Origin: an uncultured Bacilli bacterium
GTDB lineage: Bacteria; Bacillota_I; Bacilli_A; RF39; UBA660
DNA: 23,208 nucleotides
Reading direction: 5' to 3'
NCBI GenBank assembly: GCA_944358685.1
Contig: CALVRQ010000037.1
Span: 1 to 23,208, forward strand
Part shown: positions 7,873-15,041 of the stretch, piece after piece
How positions within the stretch are numbered: position 1 is the first letter of the stretch
Layout of the letters: each line of letters starts with the position of its first letter
Program-made: the position numbers and the translations under genes
The notes under the pieces: generated by a model
Told to the model about the DNA's origin: nothing
Seen by the model: only the letters and a program-made list of their open reading frames with translations
Databases searched by the model: none

Positions 7873-9204
7873 CTATTTAATTAATTTTATAACTTCATCG
7901 CGGTCTTTAAATGGAAATTCATCACTACCGATGATTTGTGTGTCTTCATGACCTTTACCTAATATTAATAATATATCTTCATTTTCTAACATACTTATTC
8001 CTTTTTTGATGGCTTCTTTACGATTAGTTATTTTGATGTAATTATCTGTTTGAATATCGGTGGTTATGGAGTCAATGATGTCATCTTCATTTTCATGGCG
8101 AGGATTATCAGTGGTGAAAATGGCATAATCAGTGCTTTCAGAAACAAGTTTACCAATTAATGGTCTTTGTTCTACACGACGCTCACCACCGCAACCGATG
8201 ATAGTGATAATTTTTCCTTTGGATATTTCTTTTGTTTTTTGAATAATGTTATTAATATTATCTAAATCATGAGCATAGTCGATGATAATAAGGCTATCTT
8301 TATATTTAATACCTTCAAAACGTCCATCGGCTTGATGAATGGTTAAAGTAGCGGATTTAATGGTTTCTTCGTCAAAACCTAGAATTTTGGCAGTGATGTA
8401 GGCTGGAGCATAATTATATACATTGAAAGAGCCAATTAGTGGTAGTTTCATTTGTATGGATTCAATTGTAAATTCGGTATAATCATAGTTAATATTGGTG
8501 ATTTTTATTGGGTAATTGCTATCTTCAGAACCATATAAAACATTGGTATTTTGTGGTAAGACAAAATATTCATAATATGGATCTGCTTTATTTATAATGG
8601 CATAACCATTTTTTTTAAGCATTTTAAATGGCTCGATTTTTTCATTTAGATAGTTTTGGTTATCAGTATGTTGATTAGCTGTAAAGTTGGTGAAAATGGC
8701 AGCGTCAAATCTCAATCCTTCAATGTGTCTTTGCTCAATAGCGTTTGATGATGTTTCAATTACTACTACTTCGCATTCGGCATTTGAAGCTTCATTTAGA
8801 AGTTCATATAGTTCATAAATGTCGGGTGTTGTCGATGACGTTTTTTGCATTTTACCATCTAAATAAAATCCATTAGTACCTATATATGCGGTTTTGATAT
8901 TTAGGTTATTTAATAGTTGATATATTAAATCGGCTGTTACAGTTTTACCATATGTTCCAACTACAGCAATTAATTTTAATTTTTCTAATTTTTCTAAATT
9001 TAATTCTTTTAGATAGTTTGAAAGATAAGTTCTTGTGTCTTCAGTGATGATAGTTTTTACGGAATATTCTCCATGGCTAGCGATTATACAGGCAGCTCCT
9101 TTATCAATTGCTTCTTCAATATAATCGTGGCCGTCGGTGTATGGCCCTTCTAGGGCCAAAAAGGTATCACCTGGTTTTACTTTTTTTGAATTTACTCTTA
9201 GCAT
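7873..9204 (-). CDS. MurE-like Mur ligase (short form)
   Basis: A 443-residue ATP-dependent amide ligase of the Mur family, closest to MurE (adds the third stem-peptide residue to UDP-MurNAc-dipeptide). Visible: N-domain start VNSKKVKPGDTFLALEG, P-loop GTYGKTV (83-89), ETSSNAIEQ, DGRFEG (293-298), IDYAHD, DNPRHE (366-371) and GKGHEDTQ (416-423). DNPR is the signature of diaminopimelate-adding MurE; Lys types differ. It departs from canonical MurE: the P-loop is GTYGKT rather than GTNGKT, the TRDHLD region reads TANQHTDN, and it lacks about 25-45 N-terminal residues. The start is supported by AGGGGGT 6 bases upstream and overlaps the preceding membrane gene by 38 bases. It may be the cell's MurE or a specialised paralogue. 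Confidence 0.8.
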   Translation of the reverse strand: MLRVNSKKVKPGDTFLALEGPYTDGHDYIEEAIDKGAACIIASHGEYSVKTIITEDTRTYLSNYLKELNLEKLEKLKLIAVVGTYGKTVTADLIYQLLNNLNIKTAYIGTNGFYLDGKMQKTSSTTPDIYELYELLNEASNAECEVVVIETSSNAIEQRHIEGLRFDAAIFTNFTANQHTDNQNYLNEKIEPFKMLKKNGYAIINKADPYYEYFVLPQNTNVLYGSEDSNYPIKITNINYDYTEFTIESIQMKLPLIGSFNVYNYAPAYITAKILGFDEETIKSATLTIHQADGRFEGIKYKDSLIIIDYAHDLDNINNIIQKTKEISKGKIITIIGCGGERRVEQRPLIGKLVSESTDYAIFTTDNPRHENEDDIIDSITTDIQTDNYIKITNRKEAIKKGISMLENEDILLILGKGHEDTQIIGSDEFPFKDRDEVIKLIK

Positions 9205-9718
9205 ATTTACCCCCTATGCTTTTAAATAATTTATCAAATGGTAGTGCAATTAGGTTAACTAGCCAAATGATAAAATATGAAAGATAACTAAGTGTAACTA
9301 CAATTATATAATAAAAGGCAGTGTTGTCAAATATTATATCGGCGTAGTGATAACTTATATAGTCTAAAATAAACCATATGTTTAATCCTAGATACATTAA
9401 AACTAAAATTACAATTCTGGTTTTAAGTTTTTTATCTACTTTAATTTTATTTTTCTTTTTATAGTCTAATAAGAATAATATTGTATATAAAATAACTGTA
9501 CTAACACCTATGACTTTTAGGTTAAAATTTAAAGCGATGACTATTATGATAATAAATAATAATTCTTTATTTAAAAATACTTCTTTTGAATTTTTAGATA
9601 ACCATTTACTATAAGATTTTAAATCATATTTGTTTTTTTGAAGAACTGAAAAAATTCTTTTATATTTTATGATATTAAAACAAATATATGTTGATAGGGA
9701 AATATAGAAAAATATCAT
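9167..9718 (-). CDS. Multi-pass membrane protein linked to the Mur ligase
   Basis: A 183-residue protein with about five to six hydrophobic segments and a very basic tail ending KSKFKKSKTR. The tail (ALPFDKLFKSIGGKY) resembles the juxtamembrane segment that joins a membrane domain to the ligase in membrane-anchored Mur ligase-like proteins of Bacillota, but here the ligase is a separate, overlapping gene. Its ATG overlaps the asnB stop as ATGA, with GGAGGTAGCAA before it, and its end overlaps the MurE-like start by 38 bases, so all three genes are translationally coupled. I infer that it tethers the ligase or the amidotransferase to the membrane. No enzymatic motif is seen. Confidence 0.75.
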   Translation of the reverse strand: MIFFYISLSTYICFNIIKYKRIFSVLQKNKYDLKSYSKWLSKNSKEVFLNKELLFIIIIVIALNFNLKVIGVSTVILYTILFLLDYKKKNKIKVDKKLKTRIVILVLMYLGLNIWFILDYISYHYADIIFDNTAFYYIIVVTLSYLSYFIIWLVNLIALPFDKLFKSIGGKYAKSKFKKSKTR

Positions 9719-11538
9719 TTGCTACCTCCAAAGAAAATTTCATACCAAAGTAAGAATACATATATAGTCCATACTTTTCGACTATTATCAGCTTTACCTT
9801 TACAATGGTCATCTAATAGTTTAACAATTTTTTTAGTGTTGAAAAATTTATTATCTTTAGTAAATAGGGCTTTTATTTGTTTATAGATATCTTCATCTTT
9901 CATCCACTCACGAATTGGTACGGGAAAGCCTAGTTTCTTTTTATTTGAGACTTTATCTTCTAAGACTTCTCCAGCAATATCTCTGAATATTTTTTTGGTT
10001 TTGTATTTATCAGTTTTAAATTCGGTTGGAAGTCCTAAAGCATAATCTATTAGTGGTCTATCTAAGAATGGTACTCTAACTTCTAAAGAATTGGCCATAC
10101 TCATTTTATCAGCCTTCAATAAAATATCACCAATAAGCCAGAAATTGAAGTCAATATACTGCATTTTAGTTATATCATCTTTATCTTTTACTTTGTCATA
10201 ATATGGCTTAGTTAAGTCTTGAAAACCTTTTGTCTGTCTTTTGTTTTTTAAAATTTTACTTACTTCTTTATTATTAAAGATAAAAGCATTACCAACAAAT
10301 CTATCTTCAAGTTTTTTTCCACGTCTAATTAAAAAATTAATACCTCTTTTATGTGGGAAAATGTTTGCGATTTTACCGATAGTGAACCTTATTGGATATG
10401 GTATTTTATAATACCAACTATCTGTTAGAGGTTCTTGATATATATTGTAGCCACCAAATATTTCATCTGCCCCTTCACCAGATAGTGACACTTTGACGTT
10501 TTCACTGGCTATTTTTGTAACGAAATATAAAGCTATAGATGATGGATCAGCTAAAGGTTCATCCATATAGTACAAAATATTTGGAAGATTTTTGAAATAT
10601 TCTTCTTTAGTAATTATTTTATTTATATTTTTGGTATTTATTTTACTAGATAAATCTTTGGCATAGTCAATTTCACTATATTTTTTATTATTAAATCCAA
10701 CCGTAAAGGTTTTATCAACATCACTACTTGCAGCAATGAAGGAAGAATCAACACCACTTGATAAGAATGAGCCTACTTCAACATCACTTATTTTATGTGC
10801 TTTAATGGAATCTTGTAAGCGTTCTTTGATTCCTTCTTTCCATTCTTCATAAGTTTTTGTGTCATCTTCTTGGAATTTGATTTCATAGTATTTTTTTATT
10901 TCTAATTTACCATTTTTATATTTCATATAATGACCAGGCATTAGTTTATATACATTTTTAAAGAATGTTTCTTCTCCTGCACTATATTGAAATGTTAGAT
11001 AGTATTCTAGCATTTTTGTGTTTAATTCTTTTTTGAAGTGTGGATGTATTAAGAAACTTTTTATTTCAGAACCAAATATTAGTGTATTGCCCATTTTAGC
11101 ATAGTAAAAAGGTTTAATACCATAGAAATCTCTTGCTGCGAACATTTCGTTTGTTTTAGTATCGTATATAACGAAGGCAAACATTCCTCTTAGTTTATCT
11201 AATAGTTGTTCACCCCACTGTTCATAGCCATGAAGAAGGACTTCCGTATCAGTTTTAGTTGTAAAAGTATGTCCTTTTTCAATTAAGTCTTCTCTTATTG
11301 ATTGGAAGTTATATATTTCGCCATTAAAGATAATAACTTTAGTTTTATCTTCATTATAAATTGGCTGTGAGCCGCTTTTTAAATCTATTATACTTAGACG
11401 TCTAAAGCCTAAAGCAATATTTTTATCGCAGTAGTAACCTTCTGAGTCTGGGCCACGATGAGCAATAAGGTCTGCCATTTTTTTGATAGTTTTTGTTTTA
11501 TCTTTTTCTTTATTAATGTATCCGACAAAGCCACACAT
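9715..11538 (-). CDS. asnB: Glutamine-hydrolysing asparagine synthetase-type amidotransferase
   Basis: A 607-residue class-II amidotransferase. The glutaminase domain starts with the catalytic Cys2 (MCGFVGYI) and shows RRLSIID (46-52), NGEIYN (72-77) and TDTEVLLHGY. The synthetase domain has the PP-loop SSGVDSS (260-266) and SGEGADEIFGGY. The family converts Asp to Asn, but some members (LtsA of corynebacteria, AsnB of B. subtilis and AsnB1 of lactobacilli) instead amidate diaminopimelate in the peptidoglycan stem. Leading an operon with a membrane protein and a MurE-like ligase of diaminopimelate type makes that role plausible here; sequence alone cannot decide. The start has AAGGAGG. It stops at TGA, overlapping the next ATG. 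Confidence 0.92.
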   Translation of the reverse strand: MCGFVGYINKEKDKTKTIKKMADLIAHRGPDSEGYYCDKNIALGFRRLSIIDLKSGSQPIYNEDKTKVIIFNGEIYNFQSIREDLIEKGHTFTTKTDTEVLLHGYEQWGEQLLDKLRGMFAFVIYDTKTNEMFAARDFYGIKPFYYAKMGNTLIFGSEIKSFLIHPHFKKELNTKMLEYYLTFQYSAGEETFFKNVYKLMPGHYMKYKNGKLEIKKYYEIKFQEDDTKTYEEWKEGIKERLQDSIKAHKISDVEVGSFLSSGVDSSFIAASSDVDKTFTVGFNNKKYSEIDYAKDLSSKINTKNINKIITKEEYFKNLPNILYYMDEPLADPSSIALYFVTKIASENVKVSLSGEGADEIFGGYNIYQEPLTDSWYYKIPYPIRFTIGKIANIFPHKRGINFLIRRGKKLEDRFVGNAFIFNNKEVSKILKNKRQTKGFQDLTKPYYDKVKDKDDITKMQYIDFNFWLIGDILLKADKMSMANSLEVRVPFLDRPLIDYALGLPTEFKTDKYKTKKIFRDIAGEVLEDKVSNKKKLGFPVPIREWMKDEDIYKQIKALFTKDNKFFNTKKIVKLLDDHCKGKADNSRKVWTIYVFLLWYEIFFGGSK

Positions 11539-11570
11539 ATTACTGCCTCCTTTTAGTATAGGTCATATTC

Positions 11571-11579
11571 ATTTTATCA
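11571..11579 (-). promoter_or_regulatory. Extended -10 of the asnB operon
   Basis: TGATAAAAT on the minus strand, about 33 bases before the asnB start. I see no convincing -35, which is tolerated with an extended -10. Confidence 0.45.
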
Positions 11580-11599
11580 TATATTTGCTTATTTTTAAA

Positions 11600-11628
11600 G
11601 AAAAAAGGTCAAAGATTAGCTCTGACCT
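11600..11628 (-). terminator. Terminator overlapping the RDD gene's stop codon
   Basis: Minus-strand stem AGGTCAGAG / CTTTGACCT (9 bp including one G-U) with a 5-base loop CTAAT, then TTTTTTC. The TAG of the RDD gene forms part of the upstream arm. Confidence 0.85.
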
Positions 11629-12595
11629 ATCTATCAATAACCACGGTTCTAGTTAAAATATCTTTTATTGTTTGTCTTTTTTGTGTGACAAATGATGAAA
11701 GAAAGCCTAATGTGATGAAATCTAAAACTAATATTAACTCTCTAATGAAGGAACCAATAAATCCTTGAATTTCACCATTTAATTTAACAACTTTGATATG
11801 CATTGTACCTTTACCTATTGTTGCGCCTGTTCTACTTTCGGAAAACGGAAAGTAGAAAAATATAACTACTAGGCATAAGATATATCTAGCATCACTAAGT
11901 GTATTTATCATGACTTGAGAAAAATCAAACATTCTAATTAAGTTATTAGTTGCGAGCAGACCATAGCATATAAGACTAATAATTAAAATATCAATTACAA
12001 AAGCGACTAAGCGCTTTATAGGGCTTGCGAAGCTTAAGCTTGTTTCTTCTTTCATAATTAATTTATTAATAACATAAGTGCGGGCTAATTTATCGTTTAA
12101 GGCTTGTTTTTGTGGTGGTACGGCTGAGAAAATGAAGCCAATTCCAAGGGTTAAAATATTGACTATTTTAGCAAGATTTCTTTTTAAAGCAATTGGAAAA
12201 GTGACGGGATTTTCATATTGGTCAACAACTGCAATATCTAAGATTAATTTTCCAATAGAACCCTGCCAAACAGTTCTTTCACAAATAGAATTATATAAAA
12301 CATATAGTGGGATAAAAATAATTAAAGCAATATAAAAATTGTCTGCCGTTATTTTTATTAGATAATTATTAATAAGAATTAGGATTAAATAAGTAATGGT
12401 TCCTATTAAGAATATATCAAATAAACCGGCGACTAATCTTTTAATAAATCCGGCATATTTTTCATTTTCAATATAGTTATCATCAGAAACCTTTTTAAAA
12501 AAGTTATCTATATCTTTAAAACTATAATTACAGTATGGACAATTAGTTACATTTGCATCAATCATTCTACCACATTTTGGGCACCCCTTTTGCAT
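11627..12595 (-). CDS. Zinc-ribbon protein with two RDD membrane domains
   Basis: A 322-residue membrane protein. It begins with a zinc ribbon (C5, C8, C19, C22, in CPKCGRM...CPYCNYS). Two RDD domains follow (about 48-180 and 188-322), each with the family features: an initial KRLVA(G/F) helix with Arg and Asp (GLFDIFLI; FVIDILII), and a later GKLILDIAVVD / GKGTMHIKVVKL strand-like segment. RDD proteins are polytopic and poorly characterised; a few are linked to ion or osmolyte transport. A doubled RDD with a cytoplasmic zinc ribbon suggests an internal duplication. It has its own promoter and terminator. Start: GGAGAG, 10 bases before ATG. Confidence 0.85.
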   Translation of the reverse strand: MQKGCPKCGRMIDANVTNCPYCNYSFKDIDNFFKKVSDDNYIENEKYAGFIKRLVAGLFDIFLIGTITYLILILINNYLIKITADNFYIALIIFIPLYVLYNSICERTVWQGSIGKLILDIAVVDQYENPVTFPIALKRNLAKIVNILTLGIGFIFSAVPPQKQALNDKLARTYVINKLIMKEETSLSFASPIKRLVAFVIDILIISLICYGLLATNNLIRMFDFSQVMINTLSDARYILCLVVIFFYFPFSESRTGATIGKGTMHIKVVKLNGEIQGFIGSFIRELILVLDFITLGFLSSFVTQKRQTIKDILTRTVVIDR

Positions 12596-12619
12596 ATTAA
12601 TCTACTCTCCTTTACTTTG

Positions 12620-12628
12620 ATTATATCA
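12620..12628 (-). promoter_or_regulatory. Extended -10 of the RDD gene
   Basis: TGATATAAT on the minus strand, about 25 bases before the ATG. The -35 is weak, because the T-rich terminator of the upstream gene occupies that zone. Confidence 0.5.
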
Positions 12629-12638
12629 TGTCTATACA

Positions 12639-12671
12639 AAAATAAAAACACCTTTAAGCTGCTTTTATTTT
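12639..12671 (-). terminator. Terminator with glucosaminidase gene stop in the loop
   Basis: Arms 12639-12652 and 12658-12671 pair over 14 positions with one mismatch and one G-U. The loop (12653-12657) contains the TAA at 12654-12656. Confidence 0.8.
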
Positions 12672-13352
12672 ATTTATGTAATGATGAACTTTTTTTGCCC
12701 AACTAGTACTAGCGGCATATTTTTTATTCATAGCTTCTGGAGTGGTTAAACCTTTATCATAATAGTTTTCTTTTAGATTACTCATGAAAGCATATATGCC
12801 TTCATCTAAACTATTAAAGCGTTTATATGATGTGCCATTACAACTTGGTCCACCTTTCATGCCACCAACGTTATAACACTGTTTGACTTGTTTACTACAT
12901 GTGCCATTACAACCAGTTTCGTGAAGAACAATAGCTACAGCTAGATAAGGGTCAATACCCATTTCAATAGCGTATTTAGCAAAACTAGCTCCTGTTCCTG
13001 ATAAAGTTGAATGTAATGAACGATTTAATTTTTCAACTAGTTCATTCATAGTTAAGCCGTCATAAACTATTGGTTCAGCTTGTGGTTCAGTGACAACAGG
13101 CTCTTGAACAGGTTCAGTTACTTGTGGCTCAGTTTGAACTGGGTGTGCTGGTGCAACTTCAACTGGAGTGCCTGATTCGTCTTCTTCAGTAGTTGCGATA
13201 GCAACTTCATTACTAGATGTAGTTGTCTCAGTTTTTGGTGTAGTTTCTGTTTCTAGGCTTTGGGTTTGATTAATGCTTGTAAAATGTGGTAAAGCAATTG
13301 ATAATAATACTCCAAATACTATAACAGCTGTTACTTTTTTAACCTCGTTCAT
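12654..13352 (-). CDS. Secreted glucosaminidase-like (GH73-type) wall hydrolase, copy 1
   Basis: A 232-residue exported protein: signal peptide or N-terminal membrane anchor (about 6-24), a Thr/Glu/Pro/Val-rich wall-spanning linker (about 30-97), then a lysozyme-like domain (104-232). The domain has AVAIVLHETGC with the likely catalytic Glu145, NVGGMKG (the 'N-GIKG' element of GH73 enzymes), a SYKRFNSLDEGI segment and a final Trp-containing helix. Four Cys (148, 152, 159, 171) cluster after the catalytic Glu and are conserved in the neighbour, suggesting disulfides. It is 70% identical, without gaps over 129 residues, to the next gene. It probably cleaves glycan strands of peptidoglycan. Start: AGGAGAG before ATG. 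Confidence 0.8.
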   Translation of the reverse strand: MNEVKKVTAVIVFGVLLSIALPHFTSINQTQSLETETTPKTETTTSSNEVAIATTEEDESGTPVEVAPAHPVQTEPQVTEPVQEPVVTEPQAEPIVYDGLTMNELVEKLNRSLHSTLSGTGASFAKYAIEMGIDPYLAVAIVLHETGCNGTCSKQVKQCYNVGGMKGGPSCNGTSYKRFNSLDEGIYAFMSNLKENYYDKGLTTPEAMNKKYAASTSWAKKVHHYINKIKAA

Positions 13353-13380
13353 TTACATCTCTCCTACTATTCTGTTAATT

Positions 13381-13409
13381 ATTTTATCATAATAAAAAAT
13401 AAGCGTCAA
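13381..13409 (-). promoter_or_regulatory. Promoter of glucosaminidase copy 1
   Basis: TTGACG (13404-13409), a 17-base spacer, TAAAAT (13381-13386) with TGA in front. The -35 context ATTTGACGC is the same as in copy 2. Confidence 0.7.
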
Positions 13410-13466
13410 ATTTGTGTACAATTTAAGTTTTCCTTGAAATTTAAGGTTGACTTTGGACAAAATAAA

Positions 13467-13492
13467 AGAAGCAAAAAATTTATTTTGCTTCT
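13467..13492 (-). terminator. Terminator with glucosaminidase copy 2 stop in the loop
   Basis: A perfect 10-bp stem AGAAGCAAAA / TTTTGCTTCT. The 6-base loop carries the TAA (13480-13482). A T-rich tail follows on the minus strand. Confidence 0.85.
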
Positions 13493-14286
13493 ATCTCATT
13501 CATGTAAGAACGTATTTTAGATGACCAGGTAGGACTAGCGGCATATTTTGGGCCAATAGTCTCTGGGGTTGTTAGACCTTGAGCATAATAATTATTGTAT
13601 AAATTATTCATAAAGGCTTTAATCCCTTCATCTAAACTTGGAAATGCTTTATATGATCCACCATTACATCCTGGTGAGCCTTTCATTCCTCCTACATTAT
13701 TACACTGTTTAAGAAGAGTTGAACAGTTCCATTTACATCCTGTTTCATGAAGAACTATGGCAACGGCTAAATAAGGGTCAATACCTAATTCAATGGCATA
13801 TTTAGCAAAGCTTTCCCCTTTTCCAGCTAAAGTTGAATTTAATGAACGATTTAATTTAGCAACTAATTCGTCATAAGATATACTAGTTCCTGACTTCGCT
13901 GTTACTTGTTTAGCTGCTTCGTCGGCTTTAGCTTTTTCTTCAGCTTGTCTTCTTTCTTCTTCTTTTTTCTTTTCTAATTCTAATGCTTTTTTACGAGCAA
14001 TTTTAATCTGTCTTAATTCTTCGATGTTAATTTCAATTTTTAATGAATCTACATCTTGTGATAGTTCACTATTAATTGGCTTTATTTCTAACTTGTTTAA
14101 ATTCAAAGGTGTTTCTTCTTTTTCATTCATTTTTAATTTGCCTTGCATAAGTGTGTTTGTCATGAATGATTTTCGAAATTCTTTAAGGCTTTGAGCCTTA
14201 GCAATAGTAGGATGCCATAAGGCAGAGACTACTATCAAAATGATTATGGCCATAATATTGGCCTTAACCGATTGGTTTGTTTCCAT
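13480..14286 (-). CDS. Secreted glucosaminidase-like (GH73-type) wall hydrolase, copy 2
   Basis: A 268-residue paralogue of the adjacent gene. I start it at ATG 14286, because AGGAGAGG (14293-14300) is 6 bases before; the in-frame GTG two codons earlier would touch that site. It has a signal peptide ending near AKA (about 31), then a different linker: a charged, helical Glu/Lys/Arg/Ala-rich segment (about 83-127), probably coiled coil. The catalytic domain (140-268) has VLHETGC (Glu181), NVGGMKG and the same four-Cys spacing as copy 1. Same-strand tandem duplication with diverged linkers suggests the two act at different depths of the wall or in different complexes. Confidence 0.8.
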   Translation of the reverse strand: METNQSVKANIMAIIILIVVSALWHPTIAKAQSLKEFRKSFMTNTLMQGKLKMNEKEETPLNLNKLEIKPINSELSQDVDSLKIEINIEELRQIKIARKKALELEKKKEEERRQAEEKAKADEAAKQVTAKSGTSISYDELVAKLNRSLNSTLAGKGESFAKYAIELGIDPYLAVAIVLHETGCKWNCSTLLKQCNNVGGMKGSPGCNGGSYKAFPSLDEGIKAFMNNLYNNYYAQGLTTPETIGPKYAASPTWSSKIRSYMNEIEAK

Positions 14287-14292
14287 TTTCAC

Positions 14293-14300
14293 CCTCTCCT
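14293..14300 (-). promoter_or_regulatory. Ribosome site that fixes the copy 2 start
   Basis: AGGAGAGG on the minus strand, 6 bases before ATG 14286 and directly abutting the alternative GTG at 14292, which is therefore unlikely to be used. Confidence 0.7.
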
Positions 14301-14329
14301 GTAAACCTCGAAATCAGAAAACAGGCCTT

Positions 14330-14358
14330 ATTCTAGCATATTTTGGTATATGCGTCAA
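14330..14358 (-). promoter_or_regulatory. Promoter of glucosaminidase copy 2
   Basis: TTGACG (14353-14358), a 17-base spacer, TAGAAT (14330-14335) preceded by TGC. Near-consensus, with the same ATTTGACGC around the -35 as copy 1. Confidence 0.75.
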
Positions 14359-14379
14359 ATTGAGTCGATTTTTGTCTAA

Positions 14380-14415
14380 CCCAATTTTGGGGTTTTACCC
14401 TTTATTTATAAGGGT
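14380..14415. repeat. Two GC-rich hairpins upstream of the copy 2 promoter
   Basis: CCCAA-TT-TTGGG (14380-14391) and ACCCTT-TATTTAT-AAGGGT (14397-14415) lie just upstream of the -35 on the minus strand. Runs of C and G stand out in this AT-rich zone. On the plus strand the second could act as a weak terminator; either could be protein sites. Confidence 0.4.
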
Positions 14416-14437
14416 GTTTTCCCCTCACTATTATTAT

Positions 14438-14539
14438 ATGTTTGAAAGTATGAGTTTTATACAACTTGTTTTGGAAAATTATGGCATTATTTGTCATAAT
14501 TGTTATTTTTTAGAGGTTGATGGTAAAATTAGAGTGTAA
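14438..14539 (+). other. 33-codon open frame, doubtful
   Basis: An ATG-TAA frame starting MFESMSFIQLVLENYG and containing ICHNC. No ribosome site precedes it. A perfect hairpin follows 18 bases after the stop. It may be a micro-gene, a relic or chance. Confidence 0.15.
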
Positions 14540-14557
14540 AAATTTAGACAATTATGA

Positions 14558-14590
14558 AGAAATTGTCATAGAAAGTTTATGACAATTTCT
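14558..14590. terminator. Perfect 13-bp inverted repeat, orphan terminator-like
   Basis: Arms 14558-14570 and 14578-14590 pair perfectly around a 7-base loop (arm core AAATTGTCATA). A TTTAGTT tail follows on the plus strand. No convincing gene ends here. Confidence 0.5.
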
Positions 14591-14696
14591 TTAGTTAAAA
14601 TTTGTTTTATATAGTCTTTGGTTTATTTGCTTTTGCTAAAGGTAAGCATATTCTAAAATCAGTTCTGTTTTATAAAGTGAATGTAAATTAATATAT

Positions 14697-14846
14697 TTAA
14701 CTAATTGTTATTTTGTATTTTTTATTTATTATTTTGCGGTTTCCTTTTGTATATCCTTCTAATACATTAGGATTTTGCGCTTTGATATAATTATATAATC
14801 CTATTTTTCCTTTTTTAGTAAATATATACCATATCGCACATAACAC
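14697..14846 (-). pseudogene. Possible gene remnant, C-terminal piece of an unknown protein
   Basis: A 49-codon frame from GTG 14846 to TAA, reading VLCAIWYIFTKKGKIGLYNY and then a Lys/Asn-rich end. The residue mix looks protein-like (Trp, Gly and Tyr at spaced positions), but there is no ribosome site and a stop lies six codons upstream. I do not recognise the family. Confidence 0.25.
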
Positions 14847-14860
14847 TTTGTGTATTATGA

Positions 14861-14888
14861 TTTACTTGTTGATGAGATGTGATATAAT
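14861..14888 (+). promoter_or_regulatory. Plus-strand promoter-like sequence facing the tRNA terminator
   Basis: TTTACT (14861-14866), a 16-base spacer, TATAAT (14883-14888) preceded by TGA. A strong hairpin lies only about 22 bases downstream, so a transcript would be about 40 bases long. Confidence 0.4.
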
Positions 14889-14910
14889 ATAGGTAAGTAT
14901 TTATACTAAA

Positions 14911-14931
14911 AGTCCTTGGTTTTCAAGGACT
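14911..14931 (-). terminator. Terminator after tRNA-Pro
   Basis: Perfect 8-bp stem AGTCCTTG / CAAGGACT with a 5-base loop, 10 bases after the encoded CCA end. A short T-tail is present on both strands, so it may also stop plus-strand transcription. Confidence 0.75.
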
Positions 14932-14941
14932 ATTTTCTAAA

Positions 14942-15018
14942 TGGTCGGGAAAACAGGATTTGAACCTGCGGTCTCTACGTCCCGAACGTAGCGCTTTACC
15001 AAGCTAAGCTATTTCCCG
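14942..15018 (-). tRNA. tRNA-Pro (anticodon CGG)
   Basis: A 77-base cloverleaf including an encoded CCA. The acceptor stem CGGGAAA / TTTCCCG pairs fully. The D-arm GCTT/AAGC, anticodon stem CTACG/CGTAG with loop TTCGGGA, and T-arm GCAGG-TTCAAAT-CCTGT (one G-U) are all present. Anticodon CGG reads the proline codon CCG, which the neighbouring clpB uses several times. It begins 9 bases after the sortase stop codon, so it may be cut from a shared transcript. Confidence 0.95.
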
Positions 15019-15020
15019 AT

Positions 15021-15041
15021 AAAGCGTTTATTTTACGCTTT
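15021..15041 (-). terminator. Hairpin at the sortase stop codon
   Basis: Perfect 7-bp stem AAAGCGT / ACGCTTT with the sortase TAA (15028-15030) in the loop. It lacks a T-tail and runs almost straight into the tRNA, so it may be a processing element rather than a terminator. Confidence 0.5.

Larger units (their letters stand above)
14591..14910. other. Gene-poor stretch with relics
   Basis: Apart from the possible relic at 14697-14846 and the plus-strand promoter at 14861-14888, I see no gene or RNA here. The sequence is very AT-rich. Confidence 0.5.

Noticed and set aside
9167..9204. Frameshift splitting one fused gene
   Set aside because: The ligase frame upstream of the A-run already encodes MurE-like residues and has an AGGGGG ribosome site, so a natural overlap is the better explanation.
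9715..9718. TGA read as tryptophan, as in mycoplasmas
   Set aside because: asnB ends in a TGA at the expected family length, and Trp codons throughout are TGG.
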